Origin: Mortierella alpina
Taxonomy: Eukaryota > Mortierellomycota > Mortierellomycetes > Mortierellales > Mortierellaceae
Direction: 5' to 3'
NCBI GenBank assembly: GCA_029449245.1
Contig: JANATF010000004.1
Location: 2,914,001 to 2,978,000 of the forward strand
Length of the DNA stretch: 64,000 nucleotides
Positions 35,453 to 47,830 of the stretch are shown one piece after another. Positions within the stretch are counted from its first letter, which is position 1. Every line of letters starts with the position of its first letter. The position numbers and the translations under genes were made by a program. Under the pieces are notes generated by a model. That model was not told the origin of the DNA. It did not search any database and saw only the letters and a program-made list of their open reading frames with translations.

Positions 35453-36077
35453 AACAGGGGGGGTTGGCCTTGTGTTTTGTCTCCCTGTTCTCATATTTCA
35501 GGATATCCAAAAAGTAAATAAAAATGCTGCCCACAAGTGTACATCATCATATCACGTATATCTTTTTAATGTTGACACTCTTGTACGGATGCTCCGCCTC
35601 AAAAACATGGCAAGAGGGAAAAGATTGGTGGCAAGTTGGAGCAGCCGAGGCATCCAAAAGCCAAGGGCCAAACTCCTCGGTAGCGGTTGCGCTAGCCTAC
35701 ACCTGTGTTCTCGCTGGGTAGAGTTCTTAATTTAGAGTGCATGTCCAGGCAGCAGCACATCTTAGGCACTTAGGCAGGGGTGTGAAGAGGAAGAGTGAGA
35801 TCTGAGAGAGGACAGTTTGGTCATACACGTACACCGGCAGCCGTGTATACGTATGCCATCTGGACCAATAGCCTGGCTGTCTTATGTCCACTCCTCTCTC
35901 TCTCTTCCCCTCTTCCATTAATCCCCACTCCATTTTCTTGCAACCCCATCCTAAAGACACTCTTCTGAACCTCTTCGCTGCTCGCTTTCACGACACGCAC
36001 ACACACTCCTCATCACACACCCGCTCCCTTCACTACGCTTTCACTACAGCGACCCACCATATACAACACTCTGCAGC
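35453..36077. promoter_or_regulatory. Upstream region of BTG/Tob gene
   Basis: About 620 bp with the phosphatase 3' end (AATAAA at 35517) and, from 35890, a CT- and CACA-rich core promoter and leader before the BTG ATG. No other gene. Confidence 0.45.
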
Positions 36078-37176
36078 ATGCTCCTCGAAATCTCTTGCGC
36101 CTCTGACTTCCTGTGCCGCTACGTGGCTTCTTCGTCGGCCTGCACTCCCCAGATCATCCAGGCCTTCAAAGAGCAGATCTCTGCCTTGATGCAGGCCAAG
36201 TACACCAACCACTGGGACCCTCAGAGACCCCACATCGGCAATGGATACAGGGCCATCACCTCCTTTGGTGGCAAGGTTGATCCTCTCTTGTGCGAGGTAA
36301 GACAGGCGCACCGTCCTCTCTTTCTGCCCTTCTGCCCTCCTTTTTGAATTATTAGTAGGAGTAGTAGTAGTAGCGTAGTAGCGTAGTAGTGGAGTTTTGT
36401 TGCTGTTGCCTTTTGGTAGAGAGCAGTGCGCTCAAGTTGTTCTTATTTCCCTGGGGTGGCAAAGTCTCCTGACCTTGTGTCAATGTGTGGATTCACATCA
36501 AGCTCCTGCCCTTTCTGCGAATGGGCCACATTATGTGGACCACCTGGACCACCTGGAAGTGCTTCGCGGGGTACAAATCGGGTTAAAGTCTACTTTTAGT
36601 CCTTGGTGTGGATGGGAATGTCAGTTGTCATTCCATGGCCCTTGGTCTCGCTCACGCTTCTCTTGTCTCTCTCCCCTTCCCCTTGGCTTTGTCTTTTTAT
36701 CTTTTGTCTGTGGTCATTGAGCATACGCTTGCATATAGCAACGTGCATAAAGCCCACTTTAACAATGGACTGTTCTTTTGTTCCTTGACCTGACCCGCCC
36801 TTGTGATCTTTAGGCCGCCCAGAAAAGTGAACTGCCTCTGCAGACCTTGGAGGGCCACATCCCCAGGGATCTCGTCCTCTGGGTCGAGCCATTCAACGTC
36901 TCCTTCCGCGTGGGCGACCACGGGTCCATCAACACGATCTACGACAGCACGCGCGGCAAGGTCTCGATGAAGCCCGATGTTCCTCAGTACCACCAGAAGC
37001 CTCTGGGACGTCCCTCGTATGCTGCCCGCATCTCACCCCCTCCATCTCCCCCCAACCGTGCGGCCAGGATCTCCCATGCGATCCCTATCACCAGTCCCTT
37101 GGGCAAGAGCCAGGTCATAACTCCTAGTGCCACTCCCTCGCCCCCCTCGTCCAAGATCGCCATCATGGCCCACTAA
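36078..37176 (+). CDS. BTG/Tob family protein
   Basis: BTG/Tob proteins bind the Caf1/CNOT7 deadenylase and promote mRNA decay; animal members restrain cell division. Exons 36078..36296 and 36814..37176 (intron 517 bp, phase 0) give 193 residues. The BTG domain covers residues 1-125: it starts MLLEISCASDFLCRYV, box A is YTNHWDPQRPHIGNGYRAI, then KVDPLLCEAAQKSEL with the intron after CE, and box B is LVLWVEPFNVSFRVGDHGSI. The tail is Pro/Ser-rich (ISPPPSPP, TPSATPSPPSS) and ends IMAH, like the short tail of BTG1/2 rather than Tob's long one. Contact residues of box A and B appear conserved. AATAAA at 37638. I associate this family with animals and early-diverging fungi, not Ascomycota. Confidence 0.93.
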
Positions 37177-38762
37177 TGCCCTGATTTTGATATGCGACAG
37201 CTGAGGCAGCAACTCAGATACTCAGATCGGATCAGTTCTTTTCATTTCAGGCAGAAGGGACAATTGGTCAAGGCGAGGATCAAGACAAGCAAAGCGGAGG
37301 ACAGGACCCAAAAAAAACCACCAAACTTGATTACCCCCATTATCTATCTCTTTTTTTTTCAGTTTTGCTCGCTCCTGGCGAAGCACCATATTACCCCGGG
37401 TGGATCCCTGATCTACAGCACCTCCTCTGTTCTAATATTTTTTGTCTCCTGTTTTGTTTTGTATAGTCGTTGTCTATTTCCTCTCTGCCCTTATGCTCTG
37501 CATTGTTTTGCATTTGCCCTTGTTCTGTGTTCTTGTCTCCATTAGCCTGATTGTACATTTCCATCTTTCCACCTGTCTGTCTGTAACTTTTTTCTGTATC
37601 ATTACTATTACCATTATAAAAAAAGACCAAGAAAGAAAAATAAAGAAAGCGCGCCCATGTTTGTTAACCATAAATTACAATTTGGAGGTTGTGGTACTGA
37701 CAGTTGGCGTTCAATGGGCGTCCAAGGTAGTTGAAGACGGATGAACGTACGTGTCAAAGACCTTGTTTCTGCAACCTGAGCGCTCCAGAGTCTGGATTCG
37801 AGGAGCGTGCTAGACCCTCTGCGAAAGGAACCATGATAGCATTTTTCATGTCATCATGCGGCGGTTCAGAATCGAGCAACGTTGGATCGCACTCTTTTGA
37901 GCAAGCAATGCTTCTTCATGCAGAAGCGCGGTGTATGTGGACAAGGTCAGTCGACGGATATATATGTGATTGCCCTGAAGAACGGGGTGATCCATGCATC
38001 AAAAAAAATGCAATAACTGATTGGATTGGATTGCATGTTGTTTTTTTCGTGCTCAACAGTCGTTGCTCAATAATGTTCGATTCTGTGTAGGGCGTTCGTG
38101 TTCACGCGCTCCAAGACACTGCTAGTTTTTAATCCTCTCGATTTTCTTTACATAGCACGAGAGCATATTGTACTCTTCCGTACATACCAAAGGAGGGGCG
38201 TAACGAGGCTTCTTCCTGGTGGTCTCTAACTCGCATGCAACACCCGCGTATTCCAAAAAGCGGAGTGTACATCAGGTTTGTCAACCGAAGTCCCAGGGTA
38301 ATAGTTTGTTGTCTACTGTAGTAGTACTTGTGCTTCGGATGGCGACTAGTGCCAATGCTCAGCCATGAACCTCATAATTCTTTAAGCTATGACGGGGGCA
38401 GGGGGAGCGGGAGAGGAGGGGCAGCCGAGATAGATATGAATACAACGGACAAGGGCACTGCAGCTGCACAGAGACTGACGTGAAGAAACTGGAAGGCGAA
38501 CGATTGCCTTTTAGGCTTTGAAACGCAAAAAGGGGAGGGTCAAAGGAGGGGGGATGATGACAACAACTAGCTCCATCGCGTTCTGGTGTCCATATTGCAG
38601 GCAAGCGTGCATCTGCATTCCTGGATGAGTTTTTTTTTGCTCTCGCTTATCCCCTCTTCATAAAAAAATAATATAACCGCGCGTGCGTCCCTGTTCACAT
38701 AAGCAAGCTAAAGTAGATATATAAGTCGTGAATGGAGGAGAATAAGCCCTCATTACAGCGCT

Positions 38763-38795
38763 CTTGACTGAAAAGTCAAGGCGGGCGGTTTTTTT
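38763..38795 (+). other. GAAA-tetraloop hairpin followed by T-run
   Basis: CTTGACT-GAAA-AGTCAAG makes a perfect 7-bp stem with a GNRA loop, then GCGGGCGG and seven T. It could be the 3' end of a short Pol III transcript. No A/B-box was identified upstream. Confidence 0.35.
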
Positions 38796-39471
38796 GGAGG
38801 GAGCGCGCCTCGGAGAGGGGGGGGGGTCCATTTCTACGAACCTATAGTCTATACCAAGGTTCAGTACCAAATGACACAGCGCTTAAAGTAGAGTTTCTCT
38901 TTTCTTCTGCAAGAGCATGCAGCTTGCGGCCGGCCGACAGCGCACTGCGAGCAGGCATTACGAAAGTGCTCTCGGGGAACCATCAGAAGACAAGTATGGG
39001 CTATTGATTACTATGTTTTGGGTGTTCTAAGGAAGCAAGACAAAGAGGTACAGCGGGGATTGTCACTGCCAAAGCGCACAGAATTGTAGATACATGGACA
39101 TGTACATGGAACGACATGCAGACCCTCGCCATTGTCCTTCTTATCCCTCTTACGACGTTTGCCTCTCATTCTGCTTTGGCGCGTGCAGTCGTTGCAGAGA
39201 GTCGCCAGGTCGTTGCAGACTCTGCAGGTGCCGTGATCGGTGGCATGGCTCTGTCGTCGCTGCAGACAGGCACGAGCTGAGGGAGTTGTTGACTGTTGAG
39301 ACATGCTGGGGAGTGCCTTGTTTGCACTATCGCGCGGCTGAAAGTGCTCTCAAAAACATTAATGCCACTCTTGGGTCTTATTCCTGATGGCTCTCATCCC
39401 AGTCCAGGTCTTGCCTTTCACAGCGTGTTGCGATGTGTTGTGTGCTCTGCTTGCCTGTTGGTCTCTTGTCG

Positions 39472-39535
39472 GTCTGTCCTGTCTGTCTGTCCTGTCTGTC
39501 TGTCTGTCTGTCTGTCTTGTCTGTCTTGTCTGTCT
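39472..39535. repeat. CTGT microsatellite
   Basis: Interrupted (CTGT)n with CTTGT variants, followed by (TG)n. Confidence 0.92.
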
Positions 39536-40839
39536 TTGTGTGTGTGTCTTGTCTTGTCTATCCCTGGTTTACACACTACTGTGCAACGCAAAGTTCGATT
39601 CAGTGGACACACAGACACCCCATCCACGTTTCCCTCCCTTCTCGTCTCTCTTTTTTTCTCTCTCTCTTACTCTCTTTCCTCCCTTTGTCTAACCCCTTTG
39701 GCCTTTTCGTCCACCGACCTCCACACGCTCCATTCATCCTCCTCGCTCCCTCGCTCCCTCCATCCGCCTCTTCCCTCGCGGCCTCGGACAACACCACCCT
39801 CCATCCAAAACACCCGACCCGACTGGCCACTCCTCCATCCCGCTCTCATCCACTGCCCGCCATTTTTTCTATTTCTCTTTTCTATTCTTCGCGCCATCTG
39901 GGTTTCTTGCTCAACCCTAGCACCAGGTACGGTTGTCTAGATGGCATTGCAGCAGCAGCCAATGGAGCACGTTCGCGATGCTGGCCATTTGCATCCGAGG
40001 ACGGTGTTTATTTTCTCCTTGAGGACTGAGGACCGAGGACACGCCTGCAGCAGTGCAGACAGACCCGTTCTGCGTAGAAGCAGGTCGTCCCTTAATTATT
40101 ATTCTTTTTGCCTCACCGTTGGCCTCTTGACGTCTTTTGCTCTTGCTCTACTGCATTCCTTGGCCTCCGTGATGCCTCGGGCCTGCCGGGGTGTTGTGGT
40201 GTCGTGATCCTACACCGCACAGAACCCGGCTGCCTGTTTGCTCCACCTGGGGTCGCCCCCAGTTTCCATCCACCCTCGAACCCCACTTTACCGTAAATGG
40301 CTAAAGTCTTCGAGACTCAGTCTGTTCGCGGCTTGGAACCGCGAGAGTCTATACTTTTGTTGCCAGTTCATTCAGCCGCCGTCGGCAATGGGAGATGTTC
40401 CCTGCTGCTGGTCTCACTCCATCACCAGCATTGCGCGAGTGCAACCCTTAGAACCCCTTTTTAAGCCCATAGACCACCTTCGTGTTGGCAACAGCCTGTC
40501 ACTAGGTCGTTTCGTGGTAGAGGGAATACCAAGTGCTCAACGGGTCCCCCTTTGTGCTTTCCACGCTAACCCCAGATCTCTCTCTCCCTTGTGTTCCGAC
40601 ATGTATGTTTGTGCGACAATCTGCTCTCTAGCTTAATAGTGGCCAATTTGCCCTTGTGCAGACGTGCTCCACAACACTTGCCCTACCCCCTTGCGGGCTA
40701 TTTTAACGCACCTGAACCTCCCGTCGTGCAGAGGCTGCCTTTTGGATCCTAAATCGAGAACAAAGGGACGAGAGCACACTATACCCACGCTGCATCCGTC
40801 GGACTAAAGAAAGACGCACCGTGACATCGACCCATCGCC

Positions 40840-43800
40840 ATGGCAGAAAAGCGAAAAGGTAGGCCATTGGTACACCAGCACATTTGAGTTTTCTCGCTTG
40901 CCAACCAGAATAATTCTCCGGCAAACGGCCCGCTTTCTCTTATTGAACGCGACCGATATCCGGTCCATACAGGAATCACGAAGCACTCTAAAGTCTGAAA
41001 ACAATTTCCTTCATGCGTAGAGGTGCGCTATATTGCAGAGAAGTTCGCTAATGCGATCCTGGCCGATGCATCTTCATACATCATCTCAACGGATGGACTG
41101 CAGGCTCTCAACGCCTTCCTGGACGAGCTCCTCTTCATCCTCATCGACAATGCCAAGGGACTGGAGACAAACCGCATCAAGGCTGCTGTCTATCAGACCT
41201 TTCCCACACCGCTAGGCAAGAACGCCATTGTCGAGGCCGAGCTGGAAGCCAAGAGCTACATTGACATGGGTGGCAAGGACACGAGCAACCATATGGGCAA
41301 TTCTGGTCCTTCCTCCTCCACGTCGGCCATCTTCAATGCAGACTCGGACGAGAGCCGGGTTGAGCAGGTGTTTGAACAATTCAGGGCAAAGTGTCAGTAC
41401 TACAGCAAGCTAGGAGAGCGCCTAGGGTCCCCTGCTGGTTGCCCCAACAACTCTGTCATTGTTCCAACACTCATTGCCATCTATGTTACTGCTGTGCTGG
41501 AACATGTGGCAGAGTACGTTCTACAGGCAGCCTCCACCATTGCCGACCGACAGGACCACGCCGACAAGGTTACCGTTCGGGAGGTTTACGTAGCACTGTT
41601 GGAGGATCGACAAATCGAACACACCTTTGAGATCATGATCTTGAAAAGTCAGCTCCAGAGGCGCTTCCGCAACTCGCTAATCATGCCAGGATCAAACGTC
41701 AGACGTAAGTTTTGTCGTTTCATGAGCAGGACTTGCAAGTCGAGGATCTTGCCAACTGCTTTCCGATCTCATGCTTACTTTCCTCCCCCCCCCCCCCCCT
41801 TTTTTTTTGTATGCACTTAGCCGAAGAGCCAGCGACCGTGAAGCGATCAGGAAGTTGGGGCAAGCAGCTGCGGCTGGGCAACGCGGACAAGCCAAAGCTC
41901 GACGTCCAATTACCTACTGACTTTGAGGACGATGACATTCCTATCGACCCGAACCGGCCCCAGTTTGCAGATTGGGACGTCCCTCCAGTAAGTGCTGGCT
42001 CGCTCATAGATTCTGCGAGATGCCCTTACGCTAATTTTTCACGGCTCTAATAGTATATATTGCTTCTAACTATTCGCTAGGATGAGGAGAGCAAACTCAA
42101 AAAGAAGAATGACTTTGAAATGTTGTTCAGCTCAGGAGAGACGATGAAAGTCTCGCTGACGCCAAACCGTCTTCGCACCATTGAGGTTCACCGAAAGGCA
42201 GGAGGGGTGGGAGGAAATGTCGCCACTCGCTCCTCATCCCGCGCCGCATCTGTGCTCGGTGGTAGAACGCACGGTCGCCGACCTAGTAATGGTACCCCTG
42301 CCGCGAACAACAACGTCGCAGCCCGAAAGAACAGCTACGCCGCGACCTTGGTGGATGGACAAGCGCCTCTTCCTTCTCCTCCTTCTCAGCAGGAACCCAG
42401 TGTGCCCTCCATTCCTTCCAACTTTGGAAGCTCACCGCCAGTTTCAAGGAGACAGGAGCAACTCGGCACCAACGTTAACAACCCACCGCTCTCGCCCATG
42501 CAGCAACAACAGCTGAGGCAACAACAGCAACAGCAGCAATCGAGTGAGCCCATTGGATATGGTGTTGTTAGTAACAAGAAGCAGCCCCAGCCGCCAGCAG
42601 AGCTCAAGATGGAGCGCGCATCGACCTCGACCATGGAATCTCAACTCACTCTATCAACAGCCGGCACTTCCAACATGACGCCCATCTCTCCTGTCAACGC
42701 CATGAGTTTCAACTCCCAGAATGGACCCAATAGGCTGGCAAGCCCCAACGTAAAGACAACCGCGCAGGCTACCAGCGATCTGGTGTCGCTTTTGGGCAGA
42801 ACACCATCCCAGGCGTCGTCATTCTCTCAACAGCCACAAGCGCAGCAGAGCAGTGAATCGCTTGCATCATCGGCATCCATAACGGAGGCTGCTAATGGCA
42901 AAAAGGAGAATCCGATCAAAAACTTTATGGGTCGTTTGGGCCGCAACTCGCTCCATAGGTTGTCCACTGACAACAGCAGCGCCAGCTCCCCAACATCGAT
43001 TAGAAGCTTTAATGTCTCAGGGGGAACGACAGGCCAGCAAGGTCCAGGGTCGGGAACAGGGTCCGCCTCCAACTCGACCAACGGAAGCATCTATAGTGGC
43101 CATTCGGGACAAACATCGCTGGCGACCGCAGCAGCTGCATCTTCCCCTGCCCACCACGCTGAGCGTCAGGGTTCTGGAATGTGCAACAATGATGTGGTAA
43201 CACAGCAGCAACAGCAGTTTTACCAACAGTCACCACCACAACAGCAACAGCCATCGTCGATGCAATCTGGAAACAGAGTTTTGGCCCAGGAATCGCACTC
43301 CAACTTTGCACTCGTCTCTGGATTCCCTATCCCGCAGGAGAATGGAAACGCAAATGCCAGGGCGCCTGTGAGTAGCAGCAAAACGGCGAGCGACTATGAA
43401 AATGGCAGCGACCATTCTACGAGCAAGATGGCGTCTATTCCGGCACCAGTCAACACCAGTGGTGTACCTTCCAGTCCAAAGACGGCACCTCCTGAGCATC
43501 ACACCAGCTCGAGCCCCAAGAGTCCTGAAGCAGGTGGATACCCTATTCCATCCCGAGGCACCTCGCTGAGCCACGATGTTACGTCGCCTACAGCAACTAA
43601 CTATCCAAGTAGTTATGACGCAGCCCGTCAAGGAACAGAGCCCAGGCCACTTTCGCCCAGAATCCAATCCCCGCGGTCAAGTTCACCCATGTCGAGCTCT
43701 CCTCGGTCACACTCGCCGCTCCAGGCCTCACCCACCCAATACCCCTACAACCGCAGTAACAGCACCGCTACCGCTGACGGCGGCATCCTCTCGCCATCTC

Positions 43801-45932
43801 CTCTGTCCAACGCTGTGTCCGCCAACACCAGTCCTTCAAGCAGCAGTCTTAGCTTGATTGCCTACGGCAAGGTCCAGCACATCCAAGACAAGCTGTCCAA
43901 GACTGCTCAGACACCTGCGCATGGATTCAAGCCCCAGGAGCATCTTCAAAACCTCCCGACCCGCATTTCACTCGAAGGCACTATCCGGGCGAACCCGTTT
44001 TACCAGCAGGATCGCAATTCGTCTGCGCGCTCCAGCTCGTCGCTTGTTGGCAACACCGGCTACTCCGCAGAGATTTCTACGCCGCAATATACCAAGGGTT
44101 CATCTCCGGCTCCTGAATCTCCAGACCATGGGTCGAGTTCGACCCCAGCAGCGACTCCCAATGCCCATGGAGGCTCCAACTCGAGTGGTTCTGAAAGTGG
44201 TGGCGATCGCGAAGAGGAAGAGGAGAGGCGACATGTTAGCAGAGACGGAATGGTATCGCCGGCGACCTCACCCGAGATGGGTGCGCAAAAGGACCGTTTG
44301 CCCTCTGCAACTACAAGGACGCTTACTGCTGCGGCTGCCGCAGCGACCGCGTTGACGACCAAACAGCAGCAATTGTCCACCACGCCTCCAAACTCTGGTA
44401 GCCGCTTGCAGTCGAAGGTGAGCGAGAATGAGTCGCTCAGGTCACTGTCGAGTCAGAGATCCAGGGACATGTCTGCCAATGGCGATCAAAAATCCACAAC
44501 ACATGAGCAGGGTCACCAAGAGGAGGATGAAGAGGATGTGCCGTATGTTGCCCCAGTGCCTCGTGCCAGGGTCTCGTCCAACCGCCAGTCCAACCGTCAG
44601 TCTGTCCGCCAGTCTATCTTTGTTGACGAAGCCGCCCAAGCCATGGATGCGCTCTCGCGAGCTCGCCATCGCCAGAGCATGCGTTTGGAGAACGGTGCTG
44701 ATCTGGAGGATGAGGACGACGACGACGATGACGAGGATTACATGAACCAAAACATCCAGCCCCCAGAGAAATGGCACTACTCGGACCTGGAGGATGAGAC
44801 CTCTGAGGCTAAGGATTCTGAGGATTCTGAGGAGGAGAGGGAGGAAGACATGGAGTATGAGTATGAGGAGCCACATGCTTTGGACGGCGAGCGCCGGAAA
44901 AAGCACGAGTCGTTCATGTCTGCCAAGAGCCATTTGATGCATAACGGATCGACTGCCAGTCTTTTGGACGCCTACACGGACTATCATGACGAGAATGGCG
45001 ACAACGACGATGAGACGATGGGTGCTGATGTCAAGGACCAACATCTCCGATCATTGGAGGTACAAGAGCCGACTACAACCTCTGATCAGAATTCAACCGC
45101 GAACCAGTTTGACGTTTTGGTCCCAGCGGTGGACTCTGAGGATGATGAGGAGAGGAACGGCGAAGATGAGGATGAGAGTGAGGACTCGGAGGACCTCGAG
45201 GATAATGATGACGAGGAGGGACAGGATCGCCGTATCTATCTCCAGCATCTCCGAGCTCAAAAGCGAGAGGCTCGTCGGCTGGAACGACTAGCCTCTGGCG
45301 CGACGGAGGAGACATTGAAGAAGGGTAGAGGCAAGAGTGGCTCACGCAGAGCGAGGAAGGTCTCCAGTTTGGACTCTACAGGAGCTGCTAGCACCGAGAC
45401 GACGACGACGGGCGATACCAAGAAGAAGGGTCTCCGCAAGGGTCACTCCAAAGAAAACCTGCGCGCTCAACAGCAACAGCAGCAAGGCCGTCCACAGACA
45501 CCCACGACGCCTGTGCCAACAACACAGGTGATTCCTCTCACACCCACTGACCTGGTGCTCATCCGCCAAAAGCTCTTTGCAGCAGGCAACTTTGAGGCGT
45601 CGATGCGCATGCTCGACACAATTTTCCACGCGGCTATGGCCAAGATGGTCGAGGGCCGTGAGCGAGGTGTGCAGACGGAGCCGATGTCTTTGCAGGACAA
45701 TGAGAGCGAGGCGGCAGTACCTGCAGCAGCAGCAGCAGCATTGCCTTCAAAGGAGTCCAAGAAGTCTGTGCATACCTCGTCCACATCCACGTCGACGACG
45801 GAAGACTCTGACCAGCCTCAGAAGCAGCTTCAATGGGTGGCTGTCGATGCCAACGAGCCCAAGGCAGTGGCCGCTGTCGCGGACGACGACGACGAAGACC
45901 GTGTGGTGGAATGGCTCCTTGGAGGCGTTTAA
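40840..45932 (+). CDS. Large protein with tandem histone-fold-like N-terminus and disordered tail
   Basis: Exons 40840..40858 (19 nt), 41021..41704, 41821..41987 and 42081..45932 give 1,573 residues. Residues about 8-90 (YIAEKFANAILADAS, LQALNAFLDELLFILIDNA, YQTFPTPLGKNAIVEAELEA) and about 150-210 (VPTLIAIYVTAVLEHVAEYV, VTVREVYVALLEDRQI) look like two histone folds; the second follows the H2A pattern of a long central helix ending before a KVTVREV strand. The pairing recalls the tandem histone module of SOS-type Ras exchange factors, but no RhoGEF, PH or RasGEF domain follows. A conserved-looking segment comes next (KLKKKNDFEMLFSSGETMKV, then LTPNRLRTIEV), then over 1,200 residues of Ser/Gln/Pro and acidic low complexity. 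Near the end there is one more ordered stretch (LVLIRQKLFAAGNFEASMRM) and the final DRVVEWLLGG. I do not recognise the protein; a chromatin or scaffold role is only a guess. Confidence 0.88.
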
Positions 45933-46268
45933 GTCGAGAGGAGCCAATGTATTCATGACACATTTTTTTATACATAATCTTTTTACTCTTTTCACACAAA
46001 GTAATCGCTCATGACCCTGATGAAAAAAAGTAATGAAACAGGCAATGGACTTTTGAACAGCTTTTTAATGATTGCTTTGCTGAAGACTTTCTGGGTATGT
46101 AGAGAAGGATTGAGGAAGGTGGAGAGGGGTGAAAGGGAAGAGTATTGGAAGAACTGCAAAATATTTATTTTCAAACAATCGCTCATCCTTCTAAAAGGTG
46201 TTTTTGAGGGTCTTCAAGAAGCGAAAAGACATTGGAGTTGTAGAAAAGAAATCCTTACAAACCACTGC
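45933..46268. other. Convergent 3' flanks
   Basis: Between the histone-fold protein and eL8 stops. AT-rich, with several T-runs on both strands; holds both 3' UTRs. No gene. Confidence 0.6.
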
Positions 46269-47783
46269 TTACAGAGAGTTCTTGACAGCGTTGGCACGCT
46301 TGGCCATCTTCATGTTGGACTTGAAGCCCATGAGTCCACCACCCCAAGCCTTGCGAGCAGTCTCGTTCTTCTCGGTGTAGTTGGACTGGATGGCAGAGAC
46401 CAAAGAGGCGAGCTCGGCCTTGTCCTCGGCACGGACCTCGGTGAAGGCCAAAGCGGTGGCAGTCTTCTTGTGGACGACTGTTCCGAGACGGGCCTTACCC
46501 TTGACGATGACGTATGGGATACCCATCTTGCGGCAAAGAGCGGGCAACCAGACGACAACCTCGATGGGGTCAACATCGTCAGCAATGACGACGAGGGAAG
46601 CCTTCTTGGCCTCAACCAAAGCGGTGATGTGGTTGATACCGTACTTGACAACGAAGGGCTTCTTGGTCTCGGCCTTGTCACCCTTCTCGACCTGAGCGGC
46701 AGCAGCAGCGGTCAAGCGCTCCTTCTTCTCAATGCGAGTCTCGGGGCGGTACTTGTTGGCGAGCTTGAACAGCTGGGTGGCAGTGTTCTTGTCCAAGACC
46801 TGGGTGAACTGGTTCAGTGCTGGGGGGACCTTGAGACGCTGGTTCAAGATCTTGCGCTGGCGCTGAAGACGAACGTATTCGGGCCACTTGACATAGCGGG
46901 AAAGATCCTTGATGGGCTGGATGTCCTGACCGACACCAAAGTTCTTGGGGGTCTTCTCGATCAAGGGGTTGACAGGGGCCTTGGCGGCGCCCTTCTTGGC
47001 GGCGGGGTAAGGGGCAGGGGCGACCTTGGACTTCTTGACGGGAGCCTGTCAAGACGGAGACAGAAAAATAAACAAGATCCAAGATTTAGAAAAAAAAAAG
47101 TCTGGTATGATCATTGAGAATGGAAAAAAACATTTTCCAGCCAATGTTCAACTCTTTTTGTGGTCAACAACATCTTGAACGATCTCTCAAAGAGAGATAA
47201 CGAGCAATTGAAGAGGACACACAAGGAGAGGAACAAAGACGGACAAGTTTCCAGAGCTCTACGGAGGAGAGACAATTGAGAACACTCGAATGTTTTTTTT
47301 TCCCCTTCCTTTTGGATCATTTGATAATGGAACAGAATGTGGTTCTGGCCCATTGTCAACGAGTGCACAAAAAGAGTAAGGAAAAGAACACTTGAGGTAT
47401 CCAGCAATGCCTACTCCTCCACCAGGTCATGAAAAGGGCACCCCGGACGAACGGTTGTGATGATCCGACTCTCTCTCTAGTTCAAGAGAAAGAAACAGAT
47501 CCACAGGGCCAAAGAGTCCATTGGATCCCATCAAGGAACGAGAAGAGGAATTCCCAATGTGAATTGAGAATCCCATCAAGCAACGCTCAATGACAAGAGG
47601 CGATGAACATACAGTGGGCCCGCCGTTGTCCATAGCAGGGCTGTTGCAGCGACTGAGGGGAAGACGAACGAAGAAGGGCTGTTCCCGAGGAGGGTCGAGG
47701 TCCTGGGTCGCAGTGCGTATCCGAGCTCAGTCCCTGTCCCTGCAAAGCGGTGGGCTGGATGGGTGGGCGGTGGTCGTTACCAT
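46269..47783 (-). CDS. RPL8: 60S ribosomal protein eL8 (L7a)
   Basis: Large-subunit protein of the L7Ae family. The main exon 46269..47045 encodes [131 protein letters not shown] and ends VKNSL. It starts with GCT CCC, directly after an acag acceptor. The only upstream element that gives the expected Met-Ala-Pro start is an ATG at 47783-47781 immediately followed by a gtaacg donor and preceded by a CT-rich leader. The start codon would then be alone in its exon, with a 735-bp intron. Total 259 residues, matching eL8. The start is inferred; the rest is certain. Confidence 0.93.
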
Positions 47784-47786
47784 TTC

Positions 47787-47830
47787 GAAATTCTGCAGTG
47801 GAAAGAGAGGGAACAGACAGAGCACGGCGG
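47787..47830 (-). promoter_or_regulatory. Pyrimidine-rich leader of eL8
   Basis: On the minus strand the ATG is preceded by CTCTGTCTGTTCCCTCTC and TTTCCACTGCAG, as in many ribosomal protein genes. The CTGCAG could instead be a 5'-UTR intron acceptor, leaving a 12-nt exon. Confidence 0.4.

Larger units (their letters stand above)
37177..40839. other. 3.7-kb gene-poor region
   Basis: Contains the BTG 3' end, a GAAA-loop hairpin with a T-run (38763-38795), a CTGT microsatellite (39472-39535) and a CT-rich promoter-like tract (39640-39900) followed by a small frame starting with CAG codons at 39941. No gene is well supported. The right half may be leader sequence of the histone-fold gene. Confidence 0.5.

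Noticed and set aside
37775-37815. GGATTCGAGG with GC-rich flanks, like a tRNA segment
   Set aside because: No five-base T-stem, D-arm or anticodon stem on either strand.
46011-47117. Long plus-strand frame (368 codons) near 46-47 kb
   Set aside because: It is the antisense shadow of the highly codon-biased eL8 gene.
47613-47633. Alternative eL8 start MDNGGPT with a gtatgt donor
   Set aside because: It would give a non-family N-terminus; ATG|gtaacg at 47783 gives the expected Met-Ala-Pro.
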